A stretch of DNA of 64,000 nt. Origin: Ophiostoma sp. CBS 140.51 (Eukaryota; Ascomycota; Sordariomycetes; Ophiostomatales; Ophiostomataceae). Shown one piece after another: positions 43,746-55,514 of this stretch. Both the position numbers and the translations under genes were made by a program. The stretch spans positions 62,001 to 126,000 of the forward strand of contig JANSLP010000019.1 in the NCBI GenBank assembly GCA_029298735.1. Direction: 5' to 3'. The notes under the pieces were generated by a model. That model worked only from the letters and a program-made list of their open reading frames with translations. It was not told where the DNA came from and made no database searches. How positions within the stretch are numbered: the first letter of the stretch is position 1; every line of letters begins with the position of its first letter.

Positions 43746-45361
43746 GACATACTCCCCCTCCCACAAGGACTTTTCCTTGTGTGTACGATATTGGTCTTTT
43801 TGCCTTTTACTGGCATTTGCATTGCACAGCGTGGAGCATGTTCATTCTTCTTGCTTTTCCTTCTTGTCATTGTCTGCTTTCTTCGTGCTTGTGTTTCTCT
43901 TTTCATTTCCACCGTCGTCTTTTTGCATCAACAAAGGCGTCATCTGGTATACAAAGGGGAACATGGGGTTAAAGCATTCTCTGGCATCACACAATCATCT
44001 TCTCGGCAACAGGCATCTCATATCATCATCTGGCGATACTGGCAACACTGGCGTCTTTTATGATACCCTCTCATCGTCCATCTTCATCTGAACAAATCGG
44101 CGTTCTCTTAACTACCTATCAATTCACGGGCGGAGAAAGAAAACACGGAAAGTGCTTCCTTTTCTTACCTCTGACCCCCACAACAACGGTCTTGCATCTT
44201 GCATCTTCGGGGTGTTTTTCTATCTGGCAAGCGAGTCTATACCCATCCTCATCGCATGACCTCACCTACATTTTCACGATCATGATCATCTTTGTTTGTT
44301 TTTTACTTGCCTTTAATTTGCGCTGCATGGAAACGGAACTGGGAAAGAGACGGAAACAAAAGCAGGAAGAGAGTCGGGGAGAAGAGAAGACGAGTGGATT
44401 GTATAAGACGTGGACGGGCGAGAGACAGTGCGGTGTCCCCCCACTGTAGATTGTCACTCCTGTCTTGTCTCCAGCAGTTGCTCGTTTTTCCTCATCCTCC
44501 CTCCTTCCTTTATATCTCTTGGGGTTTCTTGTTCTTTATTTTGCGATTTGATTTTTTTTGTTCTCTCTCACGATATACCCCCTACTACTACTACTCACCC
44601 TTACTTTTGTGCTGTGTACATAAACATAACCTTACTATCAACTTCAAGGGGTGCACCTTCAGAACAAGAGAGCTGGCGGCACGATCCCCTTTATCCGCAG
44701 CTTCGTGTACTATTTCTTATTATAAAGGCTACAGATTTCAAAATAAGTCTTTTTATTCCTTCCTAAACCATGATTTAAACATTAACGAACTTGACGCAGT
44801 GCAAACATACTTTGTATTCTATTCTACACCTAATGACTCGAAGCAGGCAAAGGCAACCGACAACCATGATGTTTACTTACTCATATTCCCTCATGTATTG
44901 CTTCATATAAACGTCTGCTAATGACTTTGCTAATGTATTCTACGTTTCCATCCAGGTCCGCAAGAGTCTTGACCTTTCCTGATTTTACACGAGTTTATAC
45001 AGGCTGTCTCGCCACATAGCAGCAATGTTCTATGATTCAACTCACATTCATCCTCGAAACTTCTCGCACCTCGCATATCGCGTTCATGAGTATCATTTGC
45101 TAAAGAATAATGAAAGACTAAACAACAGAAGATTACAGTGAAAAGGATTGAAAATGGAACGGCTCATTGTCCCAGCATTACATAAAAGTGGAAATAAGTG
45201 AACGCAGGAAATCAATAAAATAATCCAAAAATATCCGCCCAAAAGGTATCCAACAGTAAAATCACCCTCCAGATATACAAACTCGGCCGTTTTATCATAA
45301 GCAGGAGATAAACAAAAGAATGAAAATCAAGCGTACTAGAAAGACTTCTCTTCGTCACCGT
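43746..45361. other. Convergent intergenic region, 1.6 kb
   Basis: This holds the 3' sides of the 42300 gene and the channel gene. It becomes A/T-rich from about 44620 to 45320. I see no supported gene. Confidence 0.5.
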
Positions 45362-48300
45362 CTAGTACAGGTAGATTGGCTCCAGGAAGGGCGCCTTGTC
45401 GAGATCTGCGACGACATTCCCCTTGGCTGTCAACCACGCGCCACGGTCCGTAATCGGCATCACTTTGCGGGTGTGCGCGACCTCTTGGCGGCTGACATAG
45501 GCGTCGTCGCGGGGGATCCACAGCTTGGGGATGGGCTTCCACATCTCGGGCGGCCAGTACCCGCGGCGGGTGTAGTCGTCCGGGTAGGCAATAGGTGTCT
45601 CGTCGTCCGACTTGGGAAGGAGTGTCTTGCGGAGGTAGGTGTAGTCCTCGTAGAGATCCGGCTGCAGCCAACGCATGAAGAAATTGGGCTTTGGTTTATC
45701 GGCGACGGGCTGGCCGTCGGGGCCCAGTTCTTGTGGCTCGCCGTTCGCACCGTCTGCGCTCTGCTGGCCCTCTGCGCCCTCCTCAGCAACACCACGGGGC
45801 TGACCGGCACCGTTGTTGTTGATGTTGTTGTTGACGACCATGGTGGTCTTGCCCCAGGGGATGTACTGGGAGACACTAAACGATGTGACGTCTTTCTTGA
45901 TTGCCTTGATTTCCGTCTTCATGCGCTCCTTGATGGCGTCGCGGCCCCAATCTTTCACCATACCCATCAAGTCGCCGGCACCGTCAATGCCACGATTGGT
46001 GACAGGGCCCTGGTGCAGATCGTCGTCCGAGTCGTGCTCGTCGCCATATTCGCCATCCTCGCCAAAGCCCTCTTCAATGTTGTAGTAGTCGGCATTGAGA
46101 CCACCACCGGTGGCTCTGTTGGCAGCGGCTTCGGCGGCTTCTTGCTCGGCCTGGCGGCGGAGGTCAGCATTGCCAGCAGCCAGGTCCTTGTCGTCGAGGG
46201 CGAGGGTGCGCGGCAGGCTGTACAGCAGCGGGCTGACGGCGTCGTTGAGGGAGATGTGCACCAAAAAGGTGAACACAAGGAACATGATCATGAGGATGAC
46301 CGGGCCGACGGCCGACTGGATAGAGAACAAGCCGATCAGGCAGACCTCAGCCAGGTACAGGCCAATCATGAGATGCAGCAGGCCGCGCGGGTAGTGCAGA
46401 CCCTTGCTGTCACGGTCGCCATCGTAGGCGTAGACGAGGTTGTACTTGTACACCTGGTAGATGACGGTCATGCCGACACCGGCAAAGACGAGAATGAGGG
46501 GTGCAATGCAGGTGTAGCTGATGGCAATGACGCCCATGTTAGTGTACACGGGGAACACACCGCCCCAGTGCGGCTGCTTGAGACGCTGGAAGTTGCGGAC
46601 AGCACGGCGGGGGTGCTGAATCGTCTTGTTTAGAATGGTGTGACGGAACAAGTCGAAGAAATGGACCAGGCCAATGGCACCACCTGCAAGACACTGCACG
46701 GTGATGTAAGAGAGGTAGAAGTTGGACGCCTTGGGAAGGTTGGTCGACAACAAATCCTTGATGGAGAGAGGATCGGCCAAGATTTGGGTAAAGGCAGCCG
46801 AGGCGGCGGAGGTGATTGTAGTAATGAGGAAGACCTGAACGACCTGGAAGCAAAAGTATGCATTCTGGGTATACAGCTCGACCATGGGTGACGAGGGAAT
46901 GCCTGCAGCGCGAGCACAGACGCGAAGCATGCCTGGTACGGCCGCCATCAATAGTGACAGGGCGACGGCGGGCAAAAGACCCTCAATGACACCCGTAATA
47001 GACTTGGGCAGGTCGGCGATCCAGTGTAGGAAGAAGACCTTGGAGCTCAAGAAGGAAATGTTGGAGACAACACCGACCAAGGCCGCCGGGATGGACCAGA
47101 AGACGATGCCTACAGCAATGGCGCCCATGACCAGGAAGCGGCGGATAATGCGCTCCCACCAGCGCATGCGAAGGGATGACCAGATAACGTCCTCGGGGCG
47201 GATGCCAATATAGCGCGGCGACATGTGCAACGGCTGGTGATGGGTGAGCACCTGGAAGGCAACCTGGGCAGCGGCCTGTGTATCGAATTCGACAAACATG
47301 GACGACAGCGTGGAGCCGTCACCAGCACGGAACTTGCGACGGAGCTTCGCAATGGCCTGGTTGAGAGACTTGACACGCATGCGGGTCCAGCGAATGGTGT
47401 CGACACGGCGGCCAAAGTTGGCGAGCGGCCGATGTGCCGGGCGTTTGTCGACGGGAAGCCACTGTGCTGCTACGGAACCACGGACGTCGGGGAGTGTGTC
47501 GTTGAAGCCGTAGGGGTGAATATAGTTCTGCTCGTTCTCTTCCTCGTCTTCTTCGTTAGCGGCAACTTCCTTCGTTTCGAGCTTGGTACCGACAGCCTTG
47601 TCCTTGCTACCTGGCTCTTCGACTGCAGTTGCGACCTCTGTGATGTCAGACATGGGGACTGTTGACCCAACAGCTGTCGTCGACGAGGGTCCAGAAGCGT
47701 CCGAAAAAGAGCCCTGGCGGTCGCCGTGTGATATTGGTAGGATGTCATCGTGAGCACCGCTCTTTCGTGCCGTTGGAGCTGGTTCTCGGACGTCGTTGAT
47801 TTCGCGGATTTCGTGAATCAAGCCCGGCGAGAGGGTGTTTTGTAGAATGTTGACGGTAGATGAAGTCGAGACGACAGGTAGTGACGGTGATGGGTCTTTC
47901 GGGACAAGGTATGTCGAGGACACTGATACGTCGGATGCTCGTCGTAGTGATCGTGAAGAGGACTGTGGTTCAGCTGCCGATCTCGCTGTTGTTGTTGCCG
48001 TTGCTGTTGCCGTTGCTGTTGCCGTTGCTGTTGCCGTTGCCGCTGGCTGTTGAACGGCGGATGTGGATGCTCTAGGTGGTGGTGATAATGGTGCTGCTGC
48101 CGGTGTGGATGTGGAGGGGCCGGGTGATTGAGCGGCAGAGGCGGGAGAGGATGGTGACGAGGGCGAAGAGGGTGAAGAAGACGAGGAGGGAGATGAGTTG
48201 GCGGAGGTAGATGTGGATGTCGAGTCGAGAGAGGAAGAGGTGTTGGACCGGGATGGCGATTGGCCGGCCATGGAGACGGGAGGAGGAAGTGCCTGGTCGA

Positions 48301-49299
48301 GGGGCACGCCGTGTTTCTGTTTGCGGGCTTTGTTGGCCTTGCGGATGAGCTCAATCTCGGCCTTTTCGAGACGCACTGCCGCGTTCTCACGCTCGTCGAC
48401 CAGACGCAGCAGAGCACGGGTGTTGCTCGGGATCCACACGTTCTTGACAGAGTCGCCAAAGAGCTTGCGGACGCGGTGCTCATCGAGAAAGCGTTTCGGT
48501 ACACATGTGAAGAGGACGGTTCGAGAACTTAGTCTTTGGGCGTGTTGGGGGGCCATGAGATAGGCCTGGCGCAGGTTGATGTAGTAGATGCATTCTCGGC
48601 TGATCATGAAGAGGATGAAGCCGAAGAAAATCCAGGCGATTACAACGTGGGCGTAAAATTTAATGGGCGAGGCGACGTCGCCAATGGTGAGGAGGTCGAG
48701 CTGGCTCAGCTTGTTGCCGCCGGTGGCATTGACGGCCAGGAGGACAGGCCATGCGATGATGCAGCCGGCAAAGCAGATGGTAGCCAGGACGCGCAGGTAG
48801 CGCAGAAAGAAGAAGCCATCAAGGGAGGTGTTGTTGAGGATGAAGGCATCGTCAATGTTCCAAAAGTCCTTGAGCCAGGTAAACCAGGTCGTCGGCAATT
48901 CGGGGATGGGGACGAGGGGGAAACGACGGATGCTGGCGATGGTTCGTGGTGCGTAGACGCGCTGGCATTTGCGGCGGAAAAAGAAGAAGATGACGAGGCA
49001 GACGCCGGAGTAGGCGAGGACGGGGACGAAAGTACTGCCGAGAGAGGCGGCAGAGGACGAGTCGGTGCCGGAGGAGGTGACGTGGCTGAGAGTGCCGCCG
49101 GTAGAGTTGTCGCGGCCGGAGCCGATCCGGGGATCTTGACTTTGATTCTGGGGTGGGAACAACGTGAGTAGGATGTAAGGGGAGGTGAGATTGAGTTTAT
49201 TGGGCGGGGGGAAACATCGCAGGATAAAGCCGTCAATATCGTCTCTTTACTTACCAAACGCTTCTCGAGGAGGCCGGTGGCCAGTGTGCCCCAGTCCAT
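45362..49299 (-). CDS. OSCA/TMEM63/Csc1-family cation channel (DUF221)
   Basis: The product is a predicted 1276-residue membrane protein of the Csc1/RSN1/PHM7 family, osmo- or mechanosensitive cation channels of the plasma membrane or ER. The model is complement(join(45362..49147,49255..49299)). Exon 1 encodes MDWGTLATGLLEKRL and ends at GTAAGT. A 107-nt intron ends CCCCAG, and exon 2 opens NQSQDPRIGSG. The long frame alone opens on TTG, so the spliced start is preferred. The RSN1_TM region lies near residues 50-220. The cytosolic domain contains RTVLFTCVPKRFLDEH and FVEFDTQAAAQVAF. The DUF221 seven-helix region begins near 680. An unusual disordered insert of about 270 residues (about 300-580) splits the cytosolic domain; it includes an Ala-Thr dipeptide repeat and an RRAS site. 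Confidence 0.92.
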
Positions 49300-50521
49300 C
49301 TTGTCATTGCTCCGGGGCCGTTCACTGCAGCCGGGTTGGAAGGACGGTCATGCCGTGGTGGTGGGTGGTGTCAGTCGTCAGTTGTCGTGAGTGTCGTCTG
49401 TCGTCGATAACGTGAAGTAAACAGGGGTAAGAATTGGCGATGAAGAGATGTGGACAGAAAAGGAACCAAAAAGGGGAGAGTCAAGAGGAGTCAAAAGAGA
49501 AAAAAAAAAGGAAAGCACGAGAGAAACAAGCAAAGGAAGAAACCACGACTGGACGAAATTGGAACGAGGCAAGGCAAGGTCGACTGGATAAGTGACTACT
49601 TCGTAAAGCGAGGCAAGAAGAGGAGAAAATGGGAAAGAACGACCCAGGAGACAGGGACAGGATGGAGGGCATTTGCCCCAGTAAAAAAGGGCTAAGCTGC
49701 AAAGTGAAGGTGCAAAAGAGTTAGAAGAGGGCCCTAAGATTTCAAAAAGTCCTCTCAATGTCTGTTTCTGTGAAAAGCAGGCGGGACAATTGAGGAGACC
49801 CACAGGGGTACCACAGACGAAAGCCCACCGGGTGGGTTCCTGCCTTGGCGTCATTGGTGGGTGTTGGTGTTGGTGTTCTTGGGATGGTGTTGGCCGTTGC
49901 TCCTTCCCTGTCGACTTTCGACTTGGTCTGTGTGTTGTGTTCCCAGGATCTCGGTTCCTTCCTTCCTATTTGCCTTCGCCTTTTCCTGTCCTGTGTCGAT
50001 GTTTCGTTGTACTTCGTTTGGCCATCCAATTTTCAGCTCGTTGCGAGGTCGTATTTGCCCTTCATTTGGGTAGGGTAGGAGTTCTTCCGTCCGATGTTTA
50101 TGATCGCCTTCGAAGTCTTACAAGAACAAGCACAGACCCGTCCAGCGTGCGACGTTCTCCGTATCTTGCGAGTCGAGGAGGACGATATCACCCTCAATCC
50201 TTTTCATTTTATCTTTTCACATTCGTCCTTATACGACATATTCTTTTCTTCTCTCTCTTTCTCTTTTTCTGCCTTATGCATTTCAAATAGTTTATGCTCA
50301 TCTGTGTCTTCTTGTGTCAGTCTCTTTCGACATCTTGTCTACTCATTCAGTGAGAACGAACAGCTGTTGGCGTCGTCAGTGGCCTGTTGGCGTCCAGTCT
50401 AGTGCGTTCATGTGTCTTTCTGTCTTGAAAAAGACGCATTTCTGTCCTGGAATCACAAGCAGACTGTGACGACGGGCAGAACTAACACTAACGTCTCCCA
50501 CTAAAAAACTCTCCATGGGCG

Positions 50522-50562
50522 CCCTCCCTGGAGTGCCTGTGGCGGCACCCGAGCCGGGAGGG
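50522..50562. repeat. Two-tier inverted repeat (hairpin)
   Basis: CCCTCCC (50522-50528) pairs with GGGAGGG (50556-50562). Inside it TGCC pairs with GGCA around a TGTGGC loop. It is a perfect 7-bp outer stem in gene-free DNA. Confidence 0.75.
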
Positions 50563-50723
50563 AACGAGAAAATAGGGCCATGGCCTTGGTGGGTTTAGTG
50601 GGTGGTTAGTGGTGTCGACGAACTATTAGCGGGAACACCACAGGGTCAGAGGGACCAGCGGGCCAATCGGGGGCGCCATTGCCGCCAGGCGGTAGTGCAC
50701 TTTTAGGGTACCTCGCCTGGCCC

Positions 50724-50744
50724 GGAGGGTCTGCGCTACCCTCC
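50724..50744. repeat. Perfect 7-bp hairpin
   Basis: GGAGGGT (50724-50730) pairs with ACCCTCC (50738-50744) around a CTGCGCT loop. Confidence 0.8.
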
Positions 50745-53462
50745 ACTACGAGCCGCGATGAAAGTTCACCAGGTTTTCGTGGTCTCGTCGCTGTGTTTGT
50801 TTCCTCTTTTTAATTGAAATTAATTTCTTTGTACCGTTCTAAATTTTGTGCGTGTTTCTTTTCTTTTTCCTGACAATGCGTCTTCGTCCATCCTCTACCC
50901 CCTCCCTAGCCTCTCACAAGACTGCATTCCAAGTCATCCCGGCCACGCATAATCTGCATGTCGTCCAACGGTGACACGCGACGGCGACGTGTTTTTGAGG
51001 GCAGGCATGCTGTCTTTCTGTGCTCTCTTTAATTGAAAATGTTTTCACAGACGATGACTTCAGGGTCCAAGACATCTCCAATCGAATACGAGGCAGGGTT
51101 GCAACCCGTTTCCGATAGTTTGCGGAGGGCAAGCATCGCTTCATCGCTTCGGGGCTGCCAGCCATACAGGACAATAAAACACAAACCAGGTGTGCTCCCC
51201 AGTGACTCCAGCGTTGCATCGTGCGGCGACGGGAAGAGAGCTGAAAAGACCAAAAGTGGGCGTTTTCGGGGCTGGGCGAACTGGGCAAGCAGGCGAGGCA
51301 GGGAGTCCGGCAATGGGAACTGTGGCGCCGAGGGTGACATTCAGACTTCAGAAACGACAAGTGACGAAAAGACGAAAAGGCGAAAAAGATGAGCTACAAA
51401 GACGAGGGCCAAATCGAAGGAGAGTAGAGACATCGGCGACAATTGATTACAATCACTGAAGAAGACGCGATGATACTCGAACAGCTTCGCTCATCGTCTC
51501 ACTACCAAGGCGAATACGATGGTGGACAAAGGTGATGTGCAAGTCTGGCCACTGCCTGTTGTCGATCAGAGAGCGGGCAGACACTGAAAAGTGACCAGCA
51601 CTGACCAAAAGTGACCAACCGTGGAGAAGGCTGGGAGAACTGGGACGACTGGGCAGTGGCGCCATCGATGGGCAAGCGACGGTCGATCACCAAGCTATGG
51701 CGGAAAGGATACTACCTTCAGTGCACATCTCAGTGCTCATCCTCGACATCCCGAGGCTTCCTATCTCCTCTCGACGACCGACTGTCTTGTTTTTGTGCAA
51801 TGATCAATGCTCACTCGTGATGAGACAGGTTGCCACAAGAGGCAAAGACAGACGGGCACAGTCAAAAAGACAAGGCGGACAGCCAACGTCGGGTATGCAA
51901 GAGGCAGGATTGCCGGGTCGCTGGGCGAGACCTTTCAGTGAGAATCAGTGTGAGGACCTGTGAAAATACGGCAGTGATTGTCGTTTGTTTGCCATCACTC
52001 CCCACCTCTCCACTTGGGCCGTCTTCCGTCGTCCTATCGTGTTTTGTCATACGCAGTACACTGTCTCGACTGTCTCTCAATTCTGTCTCTCAATTCTGTC
52101 TACGGAATAGCTTCGTCGCCGTCGGAGTTCAGCCGCACCATCACGTAGATGAGGAGAGCGAGAGCGAGGTGATGAGCAAAGATGATGTGCAAGGGTGAGA
52201 AGAAGACAACATCAGATGAAAAGAAAAGGAAACAGTTTCTGCAAGAGAAAAGAAAGAAAGAGAGACGACGTGGTGCCTTGATTTTGTCGACCTCCAGGTT
52301 TATTGGCAAATGATTCCAATGCAGGTGTCAAAATTGGGCAAAGAACCTGCGGATCTGAGAAACTGTGACGAGTTTACGGACGCAAGGGATGCGAGAAGCG
52401 AGGGTCGGTGGGATGAGAGAGCAGGATAAAAATGAAGTGAGGGTACGAAAGGGAGTCGGAGAGGACAGTCCCGTCAAAGGGTACAAAAGGAAGAAGGAAT
52501 AGGCACTTTCTCGACTTGCTGCACTTCAGAGACAATGACACGCGTCGACGGTTGAACCTTTTGAAAAAGTTGTGCAGTGTTCCGTGTGCAGTAGACCCGC
52601 CTTCCCTCCTCTCCTCTGGGAGTCTCTGTTCGTTGCTCGCCCCAAGGATGAGACCCGTGCAACGGCTGCCCGCACGATAGGGGCGTGCATTGAGTGCATC
52701 GGGTGTGCATCGTCGAATTGTCTTTCACTCTTGCACTCTTTTTGTGACAGTCGACACCTCTTCTCGCCGAAAACACAACGCCGTACCCTCCTTCATCGCG
52801 CCTTCGTCACCCTTTTGACGTTGCACCCCGGCCGATGGATGTCGGTACTTTTGTAAATTAGGCCATCTCATTCGTCTTCCCCTGTGCTCCTTTTCTGCTC
52901 TGTTCCGCTCTCTTTTTGCCCCCGCTTGGTCTATTCTGGTGCCAACCCGGCGCCTCTTAGTCGAAGCCTTCTCCTTCCATCTCCTTTTGTCGACCTTTTG
53001 TCTCTTCTTTTGTCCCGTCAAACCCCTGCCTGTCGTTTATCGTTCATCGAATACAGTATCATCTTGCATATGAAATATGAATCTCAACTTCGGCGTGGGT
53101 AGGGGAGTGCTGGATCGTAATCTGGAGTCTCGGGTCTCTGATTCTCAGTGAACCATGTTCTATCTGTTTTCGATTCTAGTTTCCGATCATGTCTGGGCAG
53201 CTGGGACGAGAGGCGTCTTGTTTTACCTTTGTGCCGAAGTGGTTCTTCTGTGGCTTGAATATGATGCAGAACAGCCACATATCAAACCCGTGATACAGTT
53301 CGTCGGCACGTATGCCTTCGGCACTTCATCTATTTGCATCCGCCTTTCCCCGTCAGATATCTTCAAGGAATATATCCAACCGTGTAATGTCTATTAGAGT
53401 AAATGTAGTATAATATAAATAACTTATAAGCTTTTGGCTTTTACCTCTATCGTGGCATACGA

Positions 53463-53572
53463 GAACACAATAAGAACACAATAAGAACACAATAAGAACA
53501 CAATAAGAACACAATAAGAACACAATAAGAACACAACAAGAACATAACAAGAACATACTAAGAATACAACTG
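53463..53572. repeat. 11-bp minisatellite GAACACAATAA
   Basis: There are six perfect tandem copies (53463-53528), followed by four increasingly divergent copies to 53572. The array ends 64 bases beyond the stop codon of the minus-strand GABA permease, so it probably lies in that gene's 3' UTR or just past it. Confidence 0.95.
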
Positions 53573-53636
53573 GGTATGTAATATTAATGTCCTCCCACCC
53601 TACCTTCTCTTCTTTTTATCTCTATTGCCACCACAC

Positions 53637-55514
53637 TCAACCACTCTTCTCCTTGTCGGTCGGCGTGTCCTCGCTGTCCGCAGACGCCGTCGGCACGCCC
53701 ACACCGGCAATCTCCGTAATTTCGCCAATAACACCACCCTCCTCGCCGTCGCCCAGCGTCATCTTGGGTCCCTTGAACCACTTGCGCGCATCCACCAGGT
53801 AGTAAAGAGAGGCACCGCCCCAGACGGCCATGTTGATGACCACGGTGTAGTTCATCGACTGCGGGTCCGGGTTGGGCCCGCTCGAGGGGAACATGGAGAG
53901 CACGATGCCGTACAGCAGGAAAACAATGCAGAACCAGCCAATGGCCTTGGAGTAACGGCCCGTGTAGAAAGCACCGGGCTGGAAGCGGGCATTGCCCCAG
54001 ACGATGCGGGCGAACACGGGTGTGCCCCAAGCGAGGTTGTTGCCGGCGACGGCGAGGGAGAACAGAGCGGAAGCGGCGGCGGGGGCGATTAGGCACAACA
54101 GGCCGAGGATGACGGCGACAAAGACGCAGCCCCAGATAGTGCGGACAGGGATGTAGCCGAACGTCTTGCTCTGGATGAAGTTAGTGAGTGTTCGAGCGAA
54201 GCGAGGACACGAACAAAGTGAGGACAGAAAAAAAGAGAGCGAAGCGAGGACAAAAGACTTACAATCTTGCGGAGGAAGTTGGAGAAGGGGAGGGCACCAT
54301 CGCGGGAGAAGGCCCAGGCCTGGCGTGAGGCAGCGACCAGAATAGAGAGACCCATCAGGTACTGCACGATGAACAAGAAGGACATGAAGCCGAGCGTGCC
54401 CTTCATGCCCAGGGCATCGTAGTAGATTTGCGCCATGGGCTGACCATAGACGGAGCCCAGGACGTTCTCAATGTTGGGGTCGATGCAGGCGGCAATGACA
54501 ATCACCAGCACAAAACCAAGCAGCCAGCACATGCCAATCGACGACAGGATACCCAGCGGCACGGCCTTGGCCGCGTTGGACGCCTCCTCGGACATATGCA
54601 CACAGGCATCAAACGAGCCAATGGTCCAGATGGGCGACAGCCAGGCGAGCATAAACGTCCAGCCCTTGGGCCACGTCGTGAGGTTCTCCAAAGTGCCAAA
54701 GATGAATTTGCCGTCGTTGCGGGCGTTCTTCATGCCGATGGGCAGGGCGATGATGGTGGCGAGCGTGAGGGCAATGTTCATAAAAACGGCAAACGTCTGG
54801 AGCTTGTTCATGATCCTGTTCATGGTTGAGGCGAGAAGACCGTGGGTGAGGACAATGGCCAAAAAGACGACGTAGACGATGCCGTTCGAGGCTTCCCATT
54901 CGCCATCACGGGCGATGACGATTCTAACAGGTTAGCGACGAAATTCACGAGCGAAGCGAGGAAAAGTGAGAGGCTCATAAGATGACGACAGCCGTCCGTG
55001 AAGTATGTGCTCAACATCAACCGGGAGGACAAACTTACAGTGAACAAAACATCAAGGCACATCCGTAGTCGATACTGCACAGTCCACCAATCAGGCCCAG
55101 ACTGTTGCTGTAGCCGACCAAGAACGACAGGTAGTTGCGCGTCCGCGGGCTCGCATAGTAGTGTGTCCAGTAGTACAGACCACCGCTCGTCGGCATGGCA
55201 CTGCCCAAGTCGGCCATGGCCAGTCCGACGACAAAGATGCAGCCCGACGCAATAAACCACGACCAGACCATGCCACCGGGGCCAGACGGTAGCGAAAAAG
55301 CCAACGTGCTGGCAATCGACGGCAGGATGCCCATGATCGAGAAGGCAATACCAAACACTTCGAGGGTGCTGAAGTTGCGTTTCAGTTCCTGCTTGTAGCC
55401 GAGCTGGGCGAGCAGTTCGGCATCGGCGGCGCTGGCCAGGTTGACACCGTCGGCCGATGTGGTGGCGGCCGCCAGCTTGGGGTCGACGGGGGCCTCGACG
55501 TCGAGGGAGGCCAT
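53637..55514 (-). CDS. GABA/amino-acid permease, UGA4-like (APC superfamily)
   Basis: This is a predicted 556-residue permease of the amino acid/choline transporter group that contains yeast UGA4 and HNM1, with 12 membrane segments. The model is complement(join(53637..54170,54263..54923,55039..55514)). Intron 1 (115 nt) has a GTAAGT donor and a GTTAG acceptor. Intron 2 (92 nt) has GTAAGT and CATCCAG. All three exons join in frame. The N-terminus has the family sequence ELKRNFSTLEVFGIAFSIMG, then SGPGGMVWSWFIASG and GGLYYWTHY. Exon 2 has the HMSEEASNAAKAVP loop. Exon 3 has TIWGCVFVAVILGLL and a charged tail ending DKEKSG. Both introns carry copies of the same GAGCGAAGCGAGGA sequence on the plus strand. 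Substrate could be GABA, choline or a related amino compound. Confidence 0.9.

Larger units (their letters stand above)
49300..53462. other. 4.2 kb gene-free region with GC-rich hairpins
   Basis: No supported gene is seen. The tract 50505-50760 is GC-rich and contains two hairpins, listed separately. Flanking DNA is pyrimidine-rich (50200-50330, 52860-53030). The left end is the promoter of the channel gene. Confidence 0.5.

Noticed and set aside
45320..46633. 437-codon plus-strand open frame opposite the channel gene
   Set aside because: It is a shadow of the GC-biased codons of the real minus-strand gene; it shows no family signature and shares the position of a clear DUF221 protein.
49148..49162. 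Unspliced start of the channel frame at 49162
   Set aside because: The codon is TTG and lies inside an intron with a clear CCCCAG acceptor; the spliced ATG exon at 49255-49299 explains it better.
53353..53556. Frame encoding 11-residue Leu/Cys repeats
   Set aside because: It is the translation of the 11-bp minisatellite, not a protein.
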